64,000 nucleotides of DNA from an uncultured Bilophila sp. (GCA_902373525.1 CABKMN010000005.1:1-64000), one strand, 5' to 3'. Shown: positions 17,941 through 27,360, counted from the stretch's first letter. Translations and numbers: made by a program. Notes: generated by a model from the sequence alone, not told the origin.

Positions 17941-20379
17941 ATGCGGAAATCTCATCTTCCCGAAGACGCGCTGCTGAAACGGCGCGACGTCATCAAGGGG
18001 GGCGCACTGGTGCTGGCATCGGCCCTTTTCCCGTTCTCCATCGAAATCATCAATGCGGACGAAGCATTGGCCGAACTTCCCGTGCCGCACGGCGACGGGA
18101 AGGAACGCATTTTGTGGAACTCCTGCAACGTCAACTGCGGCAGCCGCTGCGCGCTGCGGGTACACGTCAGGGACGGCGTGATCACCCGTATCTCGACGGA
18201 CAACACCGGCGACGACCGCTACGGCATGCAGCAACTGCGCGCCTGCCCGCGCGGGCGTTCCATGCGTCAGCGCGTCTACGCCGAGCAGCGCATCCCCTAT
18301 CCCCTGCGCCGCGTCGGCGCGCGCGGGGAAGGCAAGTTCGAGCGCATCAGTTGGGACGAGGCGTTCCGGGACATCGGGAAACGCCTGCGCGGCACGCTGG
18401 AAACCTACGGCAACGAGTCCGTTTACCTGAACTACGGCACCGGCGCGCTCGGCAGCACCATGGGCAAGAGCTGGCCTCCCGCCGAAACGGCCGTCGCCCG
18501 CCTGATGAACACCGTGGGCGGCTATCTGAACCACTACTCCGATTATTCCACCTGCCAGATCACGGTGGGCATGCCCTACCTGTACGGCGGAAGCTGGGTG
18601 GACGGCAACTCGCTGTCGGACATGGAAAACAGCGAACTCGCCGTCTTCTTCGGCAACAACCCCTCCGAAACGCGCATGTCCGGATGCAAGGCCAGAACCC
18701 TCCAGCACGCCCGGTTCACCCGCAACACGCGGGTCATCATCATCGATCCCCGCTACACGGATACGGTCGTGTCCGTGGGCGACGAATGGATTCCCATCCG
18801 CCCCGGCACGGACTCCGCCCTCAGCGCGGGGCTGGCCTATGTGATGATCACCGAAGACCTCATCGACAAGCCGTTCCTCAAAAAGTACACCATCGGCTAC
18901 GACGAGGAATCCCTGCCCGAAGGCGCGCCCGCCGGATCGTCCTACAAGTCCTATATTCTGGGCGAGGGGCCGGACAAGACGCCCAAGACCCCGCAATGGG
19001 CGTCGCGCATCACCGGCATCCCTCCGGCCCGCATCGAAAAGCTGGCCCGCGAAATCGCCGGGGCCAAGCCGTGCTTCATCTGTCAGGGCTGGGGCCCGCA
19101 GCGCACCACCAACGGCGAAACCATCTCCCGCGCCATCGGCATGCTCGCCGTGCTCACCGGCAACGTGGGCATCAAGGGCGGCAACACCGGCGCGCGCGAA
19201 AACGCCGGGTACAAGCTGCCCATGGCGATCTTCCCCACGCTGGAGAACCCCGTGAAGACGGAGGTGTCCTGCTTCAACTGGTATCAGGCCATCGACGACT
19301 ACACCAAGATGACCGCGACCACGGCGGGCATCCGGGGCCGCGAACGGCTCATCGCGCCCATCAAGTTCATCTGGAACTACGCGGGCAACTGCCTGACCAA
19401 CCAGCACGGCGGCATCAACCAGATGCACCCCATTCTGTCCGACGACAAGAAGTGCGAAACCATCGTGGTCATCGACACCACGCTGACGCCTTCCGCCCGG
19501 TACGCCGACTATCTGCTGCCGAGCTGCATGAATCTGGAGGAACACGACTGGACCACGGACGGCGACAGCAACATCGCCTACGTCATTTTCGACAACAAGT
19601 GCATCGAACCGCTCGGGGAAGCCAAAAGCATCTACGACATCTGTGCGGGCGTCGCCAAGGAACTCGGCACGGAACAGGCCTTCACCGAGGGCCTCACCCA
19701 GTACCAGTGGCTGGAACGGCTGTACGAGGAATCCCGCAAGGCGGTGCCCGAACTGCCGCCCACCCTTGAAGAAGCCTTCAAGATGGGCGTCTACAAGAAG
19801 TATTTCCCCGAGAACCACATCGCCTACAAGGCGTTCCGGGAAGACCCGGAAGCCCATCCGCTGGATTCGCCGTCCGGGAAGATCGAAATCTACTCGCCCC
19901 GGCTGGCGGAACTCGCGGAAACGTGGACCCTGCTCCCCGGCCAGTCCATCACCCCGCTGGCCGAGTACGTCCCCAACCCCGAAGGCGCGATCAGCCCGGA
20001 ACGCAAGCAGTGGCCGCTCCAGCTCATCGGGCACCACTACAAGCAGCGTACGCACTCGACCTACGGCAATTGCTGGTGGTTGCAGGAGGTCGCGCCGCAG
20101 GAACTCTGGATCAACCCCATCGACGCCAGGGCGCGGGGCATCCGCTTCGGGGACCGGGTGAAGGTCTACAACGGGCGGGGCGTCTCCTACGTCAAGGCCA
20201 AGCTCACGCCGCGCATCATGCCGGGCGTGGTCTCGCTCCCCGAAGGCGCGTGGCACACGCCCAACGCCGCCGGCGAGGACACCAACGGCTGCGTCAACGT
20301 GCTGACCAAGCTCCTCCCCACGGCCCTCGCCAAGGGGAACCCGCACCACACCAATCTCGTACAGGTCGAAAAAGCGTAA
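17941..20379 (+). CDS. dmsA: DmsA-type molybdopterin oxidoreductase catalytic subunit (Tat-exported)
   Basis: Catalytic subunit of an anaerobic DMSO/S- or N-oxide reductase. It would reduce a terminal acceptor at a bis-molybdopterin site, with electrons from DmsB. A twin-arginine signal lies at residues 13-25 (KRRDVIKGGALVL). An iron-sulphur cluster motif has Cys62, Cys66, Cys70 and Cys102 (CNVNCGSRC and ACPRGRSM). RVGARGEGKFERISWDEA and YGNESVYLNYGTG closely match DmsA. Ser203 in SDYSTCQ is at the expected molybdenum-ligand position. At 812 residues it is full length. The start at 17941 follows GGAGG. dmsB and dmsC are downstream; no DmsD/TorD chaperone is in the window. The physiological substrate is inferred. 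Confidence 0.93.
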   Translation: MRKSHLPEDALLKRRDVIKGGALVLASALFPFSIEIINADEALAELPVPHGDGKERILWNSCNVNCGSRCALRVHVRDGVITRISTDNTGDDRYGMQQLRACPRGRSMRQRVYAEQRIPYPLRRVGARGEGKFERISWDEAFRDIGKRLRGTLETYGNESVYLNYGTGALGSTMGKSWPPAETAVARLMNTVGGYLNHYSDYSTCQITVGMPYLYGGSWVDGNSLSDMENSELAVFFGNNPSETRMSGCKARTLQHARFTRNTRVIIIDPRYTDTVVSVGDEWIPIRPGTDSALSAGLAYVMITEDLIDKPFLKKYTIGYDEESLPEGAPAGSSYKSYILGEGPDKTPKTPQWASRITGIPPARIEKLAREIAGAKPCFICQGWGPQRTTNGETISRAIGMLAVLTGNVGIKGGNTGARENAGYKLPMAIFPTLENPVKTEVSCFNWYQAIDDYTKMTATTAGIRGRERLIAPIKFIWNYAGNCLTNQHGGINQMHPILSDDKKCETIVVIDTTLTPSARYADYLLPSCMNLEEHDWTTDGDSNIAYVIFDNKCIEPLGEAKSIYDICAGVAKELGTEQAFTEGLTQYQWLERLYEESRKAVPELPPTLEEAFKMGVYKKYFPENHIAYKAFREDPEAHPLDSPSGKIEIYSPRLAELAETWTLLPGQSITPLAEYVPNPEGAISPERKQWPLQLIGHHYKQRTHSTYGNCWWLQEVAPQELWINPIDARARGIRFGDRVKVYNGRGVSYVKAKLTPRIMPGVVSLPEGAWHTPNAAGEDTNGCVNVLTKLLPTALAKGNPHHTNLVQVEKA

Positions 20380-20447
20380 CCCTCCCGCGAGGCGGCCCCC
20401 GCCGGGGGCCCGCTTCCGCGCCGTTTTCCCGGAAAAGGACGGACCAC

Positions 20448-21077
20448 ATGATCAAGAATCCGGCATTCTATTTTAATTCGGAACTGTGCACCGGCTGCAA
20501 GGCCTGCATGATCGCCTGCATCGACAAGCACAATCTCAGCAAGGGCGTATTGTGGCGGCGGGTGCTGGAGTTCTCCGGCGGCGAATGGCTCCCCGTCGGG
20601 GACGCCTACGAGCAGAACGTCTTCGCCTACTACGTCTCCCTGTCCTGCAACCACTGCGAACGCCCGGTCTGCGCCGAGGGATGCCCCACGCAGGCCATGC
20701 ACAAGGACGAAAACGGCATCGTGTCCATCGACGAGGAGCGGTGCGTGGGGTGCCGCTACTGCGAATGGAACTGCCCCTACGGCGCGCCGCAGTTCGACCC
20801 CGTACGCAAAAAAATGACCAAGTGCGACTTCTGCCGCGACTATCTGGAACAGGGGCAGCCTCCGGCCTGCGTGGCGGCCTGCCCGTGCCGCGCCCTCGAC
20901 TACGGCGAATACGACGACCTGCGCGCCCGCTACGGCGAACAGGCCCCCATCGCGCCGCTCCCGAGCCCGGAACTGACGCACCCGCACTTCATCTGCGCGC
21001 CCAACCGCCATTCCAAGCCGCTGGGCAGCAACGAAGGGCTGCGCGGCAGGCGCATCAGCAACCCCGAGGAGGTCTAG
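20448..21077 (+). CDS. dmsB: DmsB-type four-cluster ferredoxin subunit
   Basis: Electron-transfer subunit linking the membrane quinol-oxidizing DmsC to DmsA. Four cysteine groups for [4Fe-4S] clusters are visible: CTGCKACMIAC near the start, CNHCERPVCAEGC, CVGCRYCEWNC and CDFC followed by PACVAACPC. The 209-residue size is normal. The start at 20448 (MIKNPAFYFNSELCTGC) follows a purine-rich GGAAAAGGACGG site; the open frame upstream overlaps dmsA and is not used. There is no signal peptide, consistent with co-export on the DmsA Tat signal. The stop lies 2 bp before dmsC. Confidence 0.93.
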   Translation: MIKNPAFYFNSELCTGCKACMIACIDKHNLSKGVLWRRVLEFSGGEWLPVGDAYEQNVFAYYVSLSCNHCERPVCAEGCPTQAMHKDENGIVSIDEERCVGCRYCEWNCPYGAPQFDPVRKKMTKCDFCRDYLEQGQPPACVAACPCRALDYGEYDDLRARYGEQAPIAPLPSPELTHPHFICAPNRHSKPLGSNEGLRGRRISNPEEV

Positions 21078-21079
21078 GC

Positions 21080-21895
21080 ATGGAAGGCTACTGGAGTCTC
21101 GTCATCTTCACCATTCTGGGGCAGGCTTCGGCGGGCATGCTGATGCTCCTCTCCCCCTTCGCCAACCGCACCGCCGACGACTCGCGGACCAAGGCGTGGG
21201 TGGCCTGCATCCTGCTCGGCGCGGGGGCGCTGGCCTCGCTCGGGCACCTCTCCGATCCGGCGGTGAGCTTCTACACGATCACCAACGTGGGCACCTCGTG
21301 GCTGAGCCGCGAAATCCTGTTCGTGGGCCTGTTCGGGGCGGGGCTGCTGCTCTGGCTGATCACCCTCAACGCCTGGATACGCTGGCTGACCTCGTTCCTC
21401 GGGCTGGGGCTCGTCTACGTCATGAGCCGGGTCTACACCCTGCCCACCGTACCGTTCTGGAACACGCTGGCGACGTTCTGGACCTTCCTCGCCACGAGCC
21501 TGCTGCTCGGCGCGATCACCCTGCTGTTCCTCGACGCGCTCAGGGTCCGGGACAACGACGAGGCCCGCCGGGGACTGCTGCTCGGCTGGCATCCGGTGCT
21601 CATCGTGCTGGCGTTCTCCTTCCAGATGCTCGCGTTCCCCCTCCAGATCATGCTCGCCCAGACGCCGCTCTGCACGACGCTGATCGCGTGGTACCTGACC
21701 CTTCTGCTCGCCGGGGCCGCGCTCGGGCCGCTGCTGTTCGTCCGCAACGGGTTCCGGCAGTCACTTTCGGAAAACCGCCTCTTCTGCCCCTGCCCCATCC
21801 ACATCCGCGCGGGCGTCCTGCTCCTGCTGATCTGGGCGGGAGAAATCTGCGGCAGGGTCCTCTTCTACAGCGGATACACCTGGTTCGGCATGTAA
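21080..21895 (+). CDS. dmsC: DmsC-type membrane anchor subunit
   Basis: Integral membrane anchor that oxidizes menaquinol for the DmsAB enzyme. The 271-residue product has about eight hydrophobic helices, including ILGQASAGMLMLLSPFA near the N-terminus, LLSRE-type loops, and a C-terminal LLLIWAGEICGRVLFY. Length and topology match DmsC. The ATG at 21080 begins two bases after the dmsB stop, indicating translational coupling. Family recognition rests on topology and operon position more than on a conserved active-site motif. Confidence 0.88.
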   Translation: MEGYWSLVIFTILGQASAGMLMLLSPFANRTADDSRTKAWVACILLGAGALASLGHLSDPAVSFYTITNVGTSWLSREILFVGLFGAGLLLWLITLNAWIRWLTSFLGLGLVYVMSRVYTLPTVPFWNTLATFWTFLATSLLLGAITLLFLDALRVRDNDEARRGLLLGWHPVLIVLAFSFQMLAFPLQIMLAQTPLCTTLIAWYLTLLLAGAALGPLLFVRNGFRQSLSENRLFCPCPIHIRAGVLLLLIWAGEICGRVLFYSGYTWFGM

Positions 21896-22056
21896 CCGAA
21901 AGGCCGTGCTCACGGTTGCGGTTGCCCGAAGCCCGTACGCTCCCGAAGGATGCGCGGGGGCAGGCGTCGGCCCACGGCGGAGGGCATCGGAACGCCTGCG
22001 GCAACGGGGTTCCGGCCTCCGCCGCATCAACCGTTTTTTCGGACACGGTCAAACGA

Positions 22057-22080
22057 AAGGCCCCGGAGGACCGGGGCCTT
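22057..22080. terminator. Hairpin terminator downstream of dmsC, usable by ndk on the other strand
   Basis: A perfect 10-bp stem (AAGGCCCCGG / CCGGGGCCTT) closes an AGGA tetraloop. On the minus strand it is followed by TTCGTTT, a better U-tract than on the plus strand. It may therefore terminate ndk as well as dmsABC. Confidence 0.7.
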
Positions 22081-22097
22081 GCTTCGGAGGCGACATC

Positions 22098-22163
22098 GTG
22101 ATCACCACCCTGTTGATCCTGCTTTTCGTCGTCCTGATGGCGCTGGCCTTTCTGGGGCGGTGA
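22098..22163 (+). CDS. Possible 21-residue single-helix membrane peptide
   Basis: A GTG codon preceded by GGAGG at 7-bp spacing opens a 21-codon frame encoding MITTLLILLFVVLMALAFLGR, one hydrophobic helix ending in Gly-Arg, like many bacterial small membrane proteins. It lies just after the hairpin following dmsC and 10 bp from the convergent ndk stop. Against it: it would sit in the 3' untranslated region of ndk if ndk ends at that hairpin, and no promoter is evident. Treat as a candidate only. Confidence 0.35.
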   Translation: MITTLLILLFVVLMALAFLGR

Positions 22164-22172
22164 ACTGTCCGC

Positions 22173-22592
22173 TCAGGCCATGATGTCCAGCGCGCTGAAG
22201 CAGTAGCCGATTTCAAACGCGGCGGTTTCCGGCGCGTCGGAACCGTGTACGGCGTTCCTCTCGCGGTCGAGCGCGTAGAGCCTGCGGAGCGTGCCCTCGG
22301 CGGCCTGCGCCGGATCGGTCGCGCCCATGAGTTCCCGATACCGGCGAATGGCGTCCTCACCTTCGAGCACGGCGCACACCACGGGGCCGGAGGTCATATA
22401 GGTTACAAGGCCGTCGAAAAAGGGACGCTCCCGGTGCACGGCGTAAAAGCCTTCGGCCTGCGCCCGAGTCATGCGGGTCATCTTGAGCGCCGCGATCCCG
22501 AGCCCGGCCCGCTGAATGCGGGCAAGAATCTCTCCGGTCAGATTCCGGGCTACGGCGTCGGGCTTGATCAGGGAAAGCGTACGTTCGATCAT
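22173..22592 (-). CDS. ndk: Nucleoside diphosphate kinase
   Basis: Transfers phosphate from ATP to nucleoside diphosphates through a phosphohistidine. Seen: the N-terminal ERTLSLIKPDAV, and the active-site region NAVHGSDAPETAAFEIGYCF with the catalytic histidine (family consensus NxxHGSDS, here Ala for the last Ser). The 139-residue length is standard. The ATG at 22592 is selected over an upstream in-frame ATG because AAGGAG lies 6 bp before it and the protein then begins like other Ndk proteins. Confidence 0.95.
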   Translation of the reverse strand: MIERTLSLIKPDAVARNLTGEILARIQRAGLGIAALKMTRMTRAQAEGFYAVHRERPFFDGLVTYMTSGPVVCAVLEGEDAIRRYRELMGATDPAQAAEGTLRRLYALDRERNAVHGSDAPETAAFEIGYCFSALDIMA

Positions 22593-22720
22593 GGCATGCT
22601 CCTTATGAATGCCGTTACGGCGAAAACCCGGAACGCCCCGCGCGGGAGGCTTGCGCCTTTTCCCCATATGGCGGATGATTCCGAACGGTCCTGTTATTCC
22701 ACGCTCTGAAGGGAAAGCCT

Positions 22721-23092
22721 ATGAGTATCTGCACCATTTCGGAGCGGGACGCCCGAGCGACGGCAGGCCCATGCCGGGGTACGGGTTCGGTCGCTGCGCG
22801 GCGCACGGGGACGAAAGCATCCGGGCGGTCCGCCGGGCCGTGCGGGACGGCTACCGGCATACCGGTTCGGCGGCCATGTCCGGCGGCGAAGCCGAAACCG
22901 GGAAAGCCGCGGGACTGCGGCGTGCCGCGCGCGGAAGTGCCCGTCTCGTCGAAAATCCGGCCCACGTCCTTCGGGGACCCGGACGCCGCGCGTGCGAAAT
23001 CCCTCAGCAACCTGCGTCCGAACGCGCCGGACAGCGACGAAGACCTCGGCGGCGATCCCCGCACCTTCACGGAAATACGACCCCATAACCCT
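22721..23092 (+). pseudogene. Decayed aldo/keto reductase fragment
   Basis: Two reading frames together resemble the first third of an aldo/keto reductase. In one frame, RPMPGYGFG is followed by ESIRAVRRAVRDGYRHTGSA and GGEAETGKA (compare the family pattern of glycine-rich start, GYRxIDTA and GNExxVGxAI). Near 22912 the similarity moves to the other frame with CGVPRAEVPVSSKIRP and DAARAKSLSNL, matching the GIPREELFVTTK and helix that follow. The first codons (MSICTISE from 22721, after GAAGGGAAA) are in the second frame, so at least two frameshifts are needed. The remaining 200 or so residues, including the catalytic Lys/His, are missing. The decay reading is based on pattern similarity only. 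Confidence 0.5.
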
Positions 23093-23106
23093 CAAAGGAG
23101 AGAGCC

Positions 23107-23451
23107 ATGATCCGACATTACGACCAACTGGAAAAAATGGACGCCCCCCTCAAGGCGGGCAAGGGACACGTCCTCGCGTCGCTGCTGCTCAACGACGGCG
23201 AGTTCGCGGGCAAGGGCCGCGTCTTCAACCACTGCATCCTCAAGCCCGGCTGTTCCGTGGGCAAACACCGCCACGTCAACGATTTTGAAGTCTACTACAT
23301 CCTCAAGGGCAAGGGGTTGTACGACGACAACGGGACCCTTCGGGACGTGGTCCCCGGCGACGTAGCCATCTGCCGCGACGGCGAGGAGCACATGCTGGAA
23401 AACAACGGCACGGAAGACCTCGAATTCATCGCGCTGATCCTCTATTCCTAG
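23107..23451 (+). CDS. Cupin-domain protein
   Basis: A single-domain, 114-residue cupin of unknown substrate. The two cupin motifs are visible: motif 1 GKHRHVNDFEVYYILKGKG, giving two His and a Glu as metal ligands, and motif 2 PGDVAICRDGEEHMLEN with the third His. Small cupins of this type bind a metal and act as isomerases, dioxygenases or sugar/ligand sensors. AAGGAG precedes the ATG. It follows the aldo/keto reductase remnant directly, so the two may once have formed an operon. A strong terminator follows. Confidence 0.85.
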   Translation: MIRHYDQLEKMDAPLKAGKGHVLASLLLNDGEFAGKGRVFNHCILKPGCSVGKHRHVNDFEVYYILKGKGLYDDNGTLRDVVPGDVAICRDGEEHMLENNGTEDLEFIALILYS

Positions 23452-23510
23452 CCCGACGCCGCACCGTGCTCCGGCCCCCGCACCCGCAGGGGGCTTTCAC
23501 CACCGTCTCG

Positions 23511-23557
23511 CCCCCCACATGCGTGGCCCCACCGCACGCGCGGGGGGCTTTTTTTCG
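23511..23557 (+). terminator. Rho-independent terminator after the cupin gene
   Basis: A GC-rich hairpin (GCCCCCC...TGCGTG paired with CGCACG...GGGGGGC, with minor internal mismatches) is followed by seven T residues. It is placed about 60 bp after the cupin stop. Confidence 0.75.
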
Positions 23558-23977
23558 GCTTTCCGCATACCGGAAAGATGCCCGCCCGCGAAGCCAACGC
23601 GGCGGTTCCTACGGGCCGGGCACTGCCGGACGGCAGAGCCGTTGCGCCGTGCCTGTTCCGCGCCCCGGTTCCGCACGGCCTCCCTGTGAACGGGAAAGGC
23701 ACGGGAATGCGTCCGGCGCCCTATCCGCGTACCTCTCGGCAACGGATTCCCTTGTGCTTTGCCATGCACGGGGGTATGCTCCCAAAGCATTCTATCTAGC
23801 TTATCTTACATGCTTTTATAGACTTATGCGTGTCATGTTCCGCATCTTTTCACAGGAAAGGCGCCATTCACCTACGGGACGTATCGCTTTCCAAAGAAAG
23901 GCGACAAAACGCGCATCGCAATGCCGCCATATTTCCTATAGCACATTCTGGATGCAGAATAAGGGGCACGGTACGGT
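23558..23977. other. Intergenic leader before the sensor kinase gene
   Basis: About 420 bp with no convincing gene. The last 200 bp (from about 23760) are clearly more AT-rich than the surroundings and probably hold the promoter of the sensor kinase gene. I could not pick out a clean -35/-10 pair. Confidence 0.5.
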
Positions 23978-26392
23978 ATGTTGACCTTTCTGAGTCAAAC
24001 CGAAAAATCCGCTCTGGAGAAACTGGACTACGAATACAACACGCTGATGAGCTCACTGCATGTGAGCGTCAGCAAGCACCTGTTGGACGAACACTTTACG
24101 GTCATCTGGGCGAACGACTTCTATTACGAGAAGATCGGTTACCCCAAGGAAGAGTACGAGCGGCTGTTTCATAACCATGTGGACGAATATTTCCGCGACG
24201 CCCCCGAACTGCTCGAACCCATCGTCGCCGTCGTCATGAAGGCGCTCAACGGCGCGGAACGCCGCTACGAAACCATCTGCCGCATGCCGCAGAAGGGTGG
24301 AAGCCATATGTGGACCCATCTGGTCGGCACGTTCACGAACGAACGGATCAACGGCCTGCCCGTCGTCTACACCGTCTTCACCGACGTCACCGATCTCGTC
24401 CAGACGCAGATGGAAAAGTCGATCACCTACGACAACCTTCCGGGATTCATCGCCAAGTTCAAGGTCGGCGGCACCGTGGGCGACTTCGGCTTCGTGGAGG
24501 CGAACGACAGGTTCATCGACTTCTTCGGCGAGCGGCCCCAAGACGGCGCGGCGTACGGGCTCGTTAATGTCGATACGGACCGCAACGGACGGGCCGTCCG
24601 CGAACATTTTCCCGCCATGCGCGAAGGCCGCCCGGTCCGTTTCTCCGTCCAGGCCCAAAACAGGGCGGGAGAGGATGCGTGGTTCCAGCTCAACGCCACC
24701 TGCATCGACTGGGCGGACGGCGATCCCATCTATCTGGTGGTCTACATCGACATCACCGACATCACCGAACAACGGGAACTCCAGAAAAAGCTGGAGGAGC
24801 GCTCGGACATGCTGCGGAACGCGCTGGAAATGGCCGAGCGCGCCAATCAGGCGAAATCCGACTTCCTTTCCCGCATGTCCCACGACATCCGAACGCCCAT
24901 GAACGCGATCATGGGCATGATCGCCATCGCCAAGGAGTCGGCGGACGATCCCCGGCGGGTCGCCGACTGTCTGGACAAGGTGCAGTTGTCCGCGCAGTTC
25001 CTGCTCTCCCTCATCAACGACATTCTGGACATGTCCAAGATCGAAAGCGGCAAAATGGTCCTGAAAAAGAAGCCGTTCGACTTCGCCGCGTTCATCGGGA
25101 GCATCACCACGATGTTCTACGCCGAAGCCGAAAAACGGGGCATCCGCTTCCACGTCACCGCCTCGGGGGACCTGCGGGAAGCCTATGCGGGGGATGAGCT
25201 GAAGCTGAATCAGGTGATCATCAACCTGCTCGGCAACGCCCTGAAGTTCACGGACGCCTCCGGTTCGGTGGAGCTTTCGGTCAGAACGGGCAAACTGGCC
25301 GAAACCTCGCAGGAGCTGATCTTCACGATCAAAGACACCGGCACGGGCATGGAAAAGAGCTTTCTCCACAAACTGTTCCAGCCCTTCGAGCAGGACGGCC
25401 ACCAGCGCGGGAACCGTGGCGGATCGGGCCTCGGCCTCGCCATCGCCCGGAACTACGCCCGGATGATGAACGGGGACATCAAGGTGGAGAGCGAGCCCGG
25501 CGCGGGGAGCACCTTCACCGCGCACCTCTGGCTGGACCTGGCTTCGGAACGCCCCGGAGCCCTGACGCCGAAAAACCGCTTCCGACACATGCGGGCGCTG
25601 GTGGTGGACGCCGACCGCGAAACCTGCGCCTATGCGGTCCGGCTGCTGGAACGCTTCGGGGCGAGAGCGGCATGGGCCCTTTCCGGCGAGGACGCGCTCG
25701 CCGCCCTCGCCGACGCCGCCGCGAACGGCGATCCGTTTACGCTGGCGATCCTCGACCGCCAGACTCCGGACATGGACGGAATCGCCCTTGCCGAAACCAT
25801 CCGGGGCCGCCATCCCGGCAGGGAGGCCCTGTGCGTCGCCGTCGCCGCCTACGACTGGAGCGGCATCAGGGACGAAGCCGAACGGGCGGGCGTGGACGGG
25901 TTCGTCCAAAAGCCGCTTCTCCCCTCCAATATATACGATTTTCTGGTATCCGTAACGCAGGACGCGCCGCTCTCCGTGGAGCACGAACGGCGGGAGACGT
26001 TTTCCGGCGAACGCATCCTCCTCGCGGAGGACAACGACATCAATCTCGAAATCGCCCAGACGCTGCTGGAGTCCCGCAACCTGCGCGTGGACACGGCGCG
26101 GGACGGGCTGGAGGCGGTGGAGCGTCTCCGAAACAGCGCGCCCGGAACCTATCTCGCGGTCCTCATGGATATCCAGATGCCGGTGATGGACGGGCTGGAA
26201 GCCACCCGGCGCATCCGCATGCTGGATACCGAAGAGGCCCGGACCATCCCCATCATCGCCATGTCGGCCAACGCCTTTGAGGAGGACGTGGAAAAATCGC
26301 TGGAAGCGGGCATGAACGGGCACATTTCCAAGCCCATCGACATCCCCACGCTGTTCGACGTGCTGCACGGCCTCAAGGACGAGAGCGCTTGA
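23978..26392 (+). CDS. PAS-containing hybrid sensor histidine kinase with two receiver domains
   Basis: Signal-transduction kinase of 804 residues with no predicted membrane segment, so probably a cytoplasmic sensor. Order of domains: two PAS-like regions (about 45-145 and 150-270), a coiled linker, the H-box SHDIRTPMNAIMG with His302, then an ATPase domain with NLLGNALKFTD, DTGTGMEKSF and GGSGLGLAIARN. The first receiver keeps the acidic patch in VVDAD and Asp593 in ILDRQTPDMDG. The second receiver is canonical (LLAEDNDINLEIAQ, Asp731 in MDIQMPVMDG, late lysine in SKPIDIP). No cognate response regulator or HPt gene is adjacent. The ligand is unknown. Confidence 0.92.
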   Translation: MLTFLSQTEKSALEKLDYEYNTLMSSLHVSVSKHLLDEHFTVIWANDFYYEKIGYPKEEYERLFHNHVDEYFRDAPELLEPIVAVVMKALNGAERRYETICRMPQKGGSHMWTHLVGTFTNERINGLPVVYTVFTDVTDLVQTQMEKSITYDNLPGFIAKFKVGGTVGDFGFVEANDRFIDFFGERPQDGAAYGLVNVDTDRNGRAVREHFPAMREGRPVRFSVQAQNRAGEDAWFQLNATCIDWADGDPIYLVVYIDITDITEQRELQKKLEERSDMLRNALEMAERANQAKSDFLSRMSHDIRTPMNAIMGMIAIAKESADDPRRVADCLDKVQLSAQFLLSLINDILDMSKIESGKMVLKKKPFDFAAFIGSITTMFYAEAEKRGIRFHVTASGDLREAYAGDELKLNQVIINLLGNALKFTDASGSVELSVRTGKLAETSQELIFTIKDTGTGMEKSFLHKLFQPFEQDGHQRGNRGGSGLGLAIARNYARMMNGDIKVESEPGAGSTFTAHLWLDLASERPGALTPKNRFRHMRALVVDADRETCAYAVRLLERFGARAAWALSGEDALAALADAAANGDPFTLAILDRQTPDMDGIALAETIRGRHPGREALCVAVAAYDWSGIRDEAERAGVDGFVQKPLLPSNIYDFLVSVTQDAPLSVEHERRETFSGERILLAEDNDINLEIAQTLLESRNLRVDTARDGLEAVERLRNSAPGTYLAVLMDIQMPVMDGLEATRRIRMLDTEEARTIPIIAMSANAFEEDVEKSLEAGMNGHISKPIDIPTLFDVLHGLKDESA

Positions 26393-26451
26393 CGCGGGGA
26401 GCCTGACCTGCCACACGAGAGAAAAGGCTTTCCCAAAACCGAGGCAACCGC

Positions 26452-27126
26452 ATGGACATCACGCTCCTTCTGGAAATCGAATTCTTTTTCCGTATCCTCA
26501 TCGCCGGAGTATGCGGCGCGCTCATCGGCTACGAACGCAACAACCGGCTGAAAGAGGCCGGGATACGCACCCATCTCATCGTCGCGCTGGCGGCGGCGCT
26601 GATCATGGTGGTGTCGAAGTACGGATTCGCCGACGTCACGGCGTTCGAGGGCGTGGCCCTCGACCCTTCCCGTATCGCCGCGCAGATCGTGACCGGCGTG
26701 GGCTTCCTCGGTGCGGGGATGATCTTCGTCCGCAACCAGACGATCAGCGGGCTGACCACGGCGGCGGGCGTCTGGGCCACGGCGGGCATCGGCATGGCCG
26801 TGGGCGCGGGCCTGTACTTCCTCGGCATCGCGGCGAGCCTGCTCATCATCGTCGCCCAGATGCTCCTCCACAAAAATTTCCGGTGGCTCGACTTCCCCGT
26901 CGAGGAACACATCGGCATGGAGGTGGAAGACACCGGCGACGGGATCGCCGCCGTCAGGGAAACGCTCCTGCGGCACCAGCTCGACATCCTTTGCCTGAGG
27001 GCCAAAAACAACGGCAACGGGATCATTTCGCTGGACATCTACGTCAAGCTGCCCAAGGGCTACAGCCGCACGCGGCTCCTGTCCCTGCTCAGCGACAACC
27101 CGCACGTGAAGGCCATCGACATCTGA
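26452..27126 (+). CDS. MgtC/SapB-family membrane protein
   Basis: Inner-membrane protein of 224 residues. The family includes MgtC, which affects ATP synthase, Mg2+ homeostasis and stress survival. Seen: N-terminal helices with the family motif AGVCGALIGYERNNRLKEAGIRTH, then TGVGFLGAGMIFVRN, TISGLTTAAGVWATAGIGMAVG, and a C-terminal cytoplasmic ACT-like region of about 85 residues. It stands alone after the sensor kinase gene (59 bp gap) and could be cotranscribed with it. The exact physiological role is not predictable. Confidence 0.9.
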   Translation: MDITLLLEIEFFFRILIAGVCGALIGYERNNRLKEAGIRTHLIVALAAALIMVVSKYGFADVTAFEGVALDPSRIAAQIVTGVGFLGAGMIFVRNQTISGLTTAAGVWATAGIGMAVGAGLYFLGIAASLLIIVAQMLLHKNFRWLDFPVEEHIGMEVEDTGDGIAAVRETLLRHQLDILCLRAKNNGNGIISLDIYVKLPKGYSRTRLLSLLSDNPHVKAIDI

Positions 27127-27331
27127 CGGGGCGGGCGCGTCCCGGCCTTCCGGGGCTTCTCCCCGGTGCGGCCCGCGCCCCGGAGGCCCCCTCCGGACGG
27201 GAACGGCCCGCGCCGGTACGGAACCGTCCTTCCGATCCATCGGGAATCACACGGAAAATTTTGTTCCTAAAAAAAAGCCTCTCCGGCGTTCTCAAAGCGC
27301 CAAAAGTAGGTAATAGTGTCGCGCGCAGCGT

Positions 27332-27360
27332 TTGACGATGCGGGCCCACGCTACTATTGT
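27332..27360 (+). promoter_or_regulatory. Sigma70-type promoter of metNIQ
   Basis: TTGACG (27332-27337), a 17-bp spacer and TATTGT (27355-27360) form a good housekeeping promoter. It lies 32 bp before the metN ATG, so the leader is short. I saw no SAM riboswitch and no MetJ-like box, so repression by methionine is not shown by the sequence. Confidence 0.7.
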
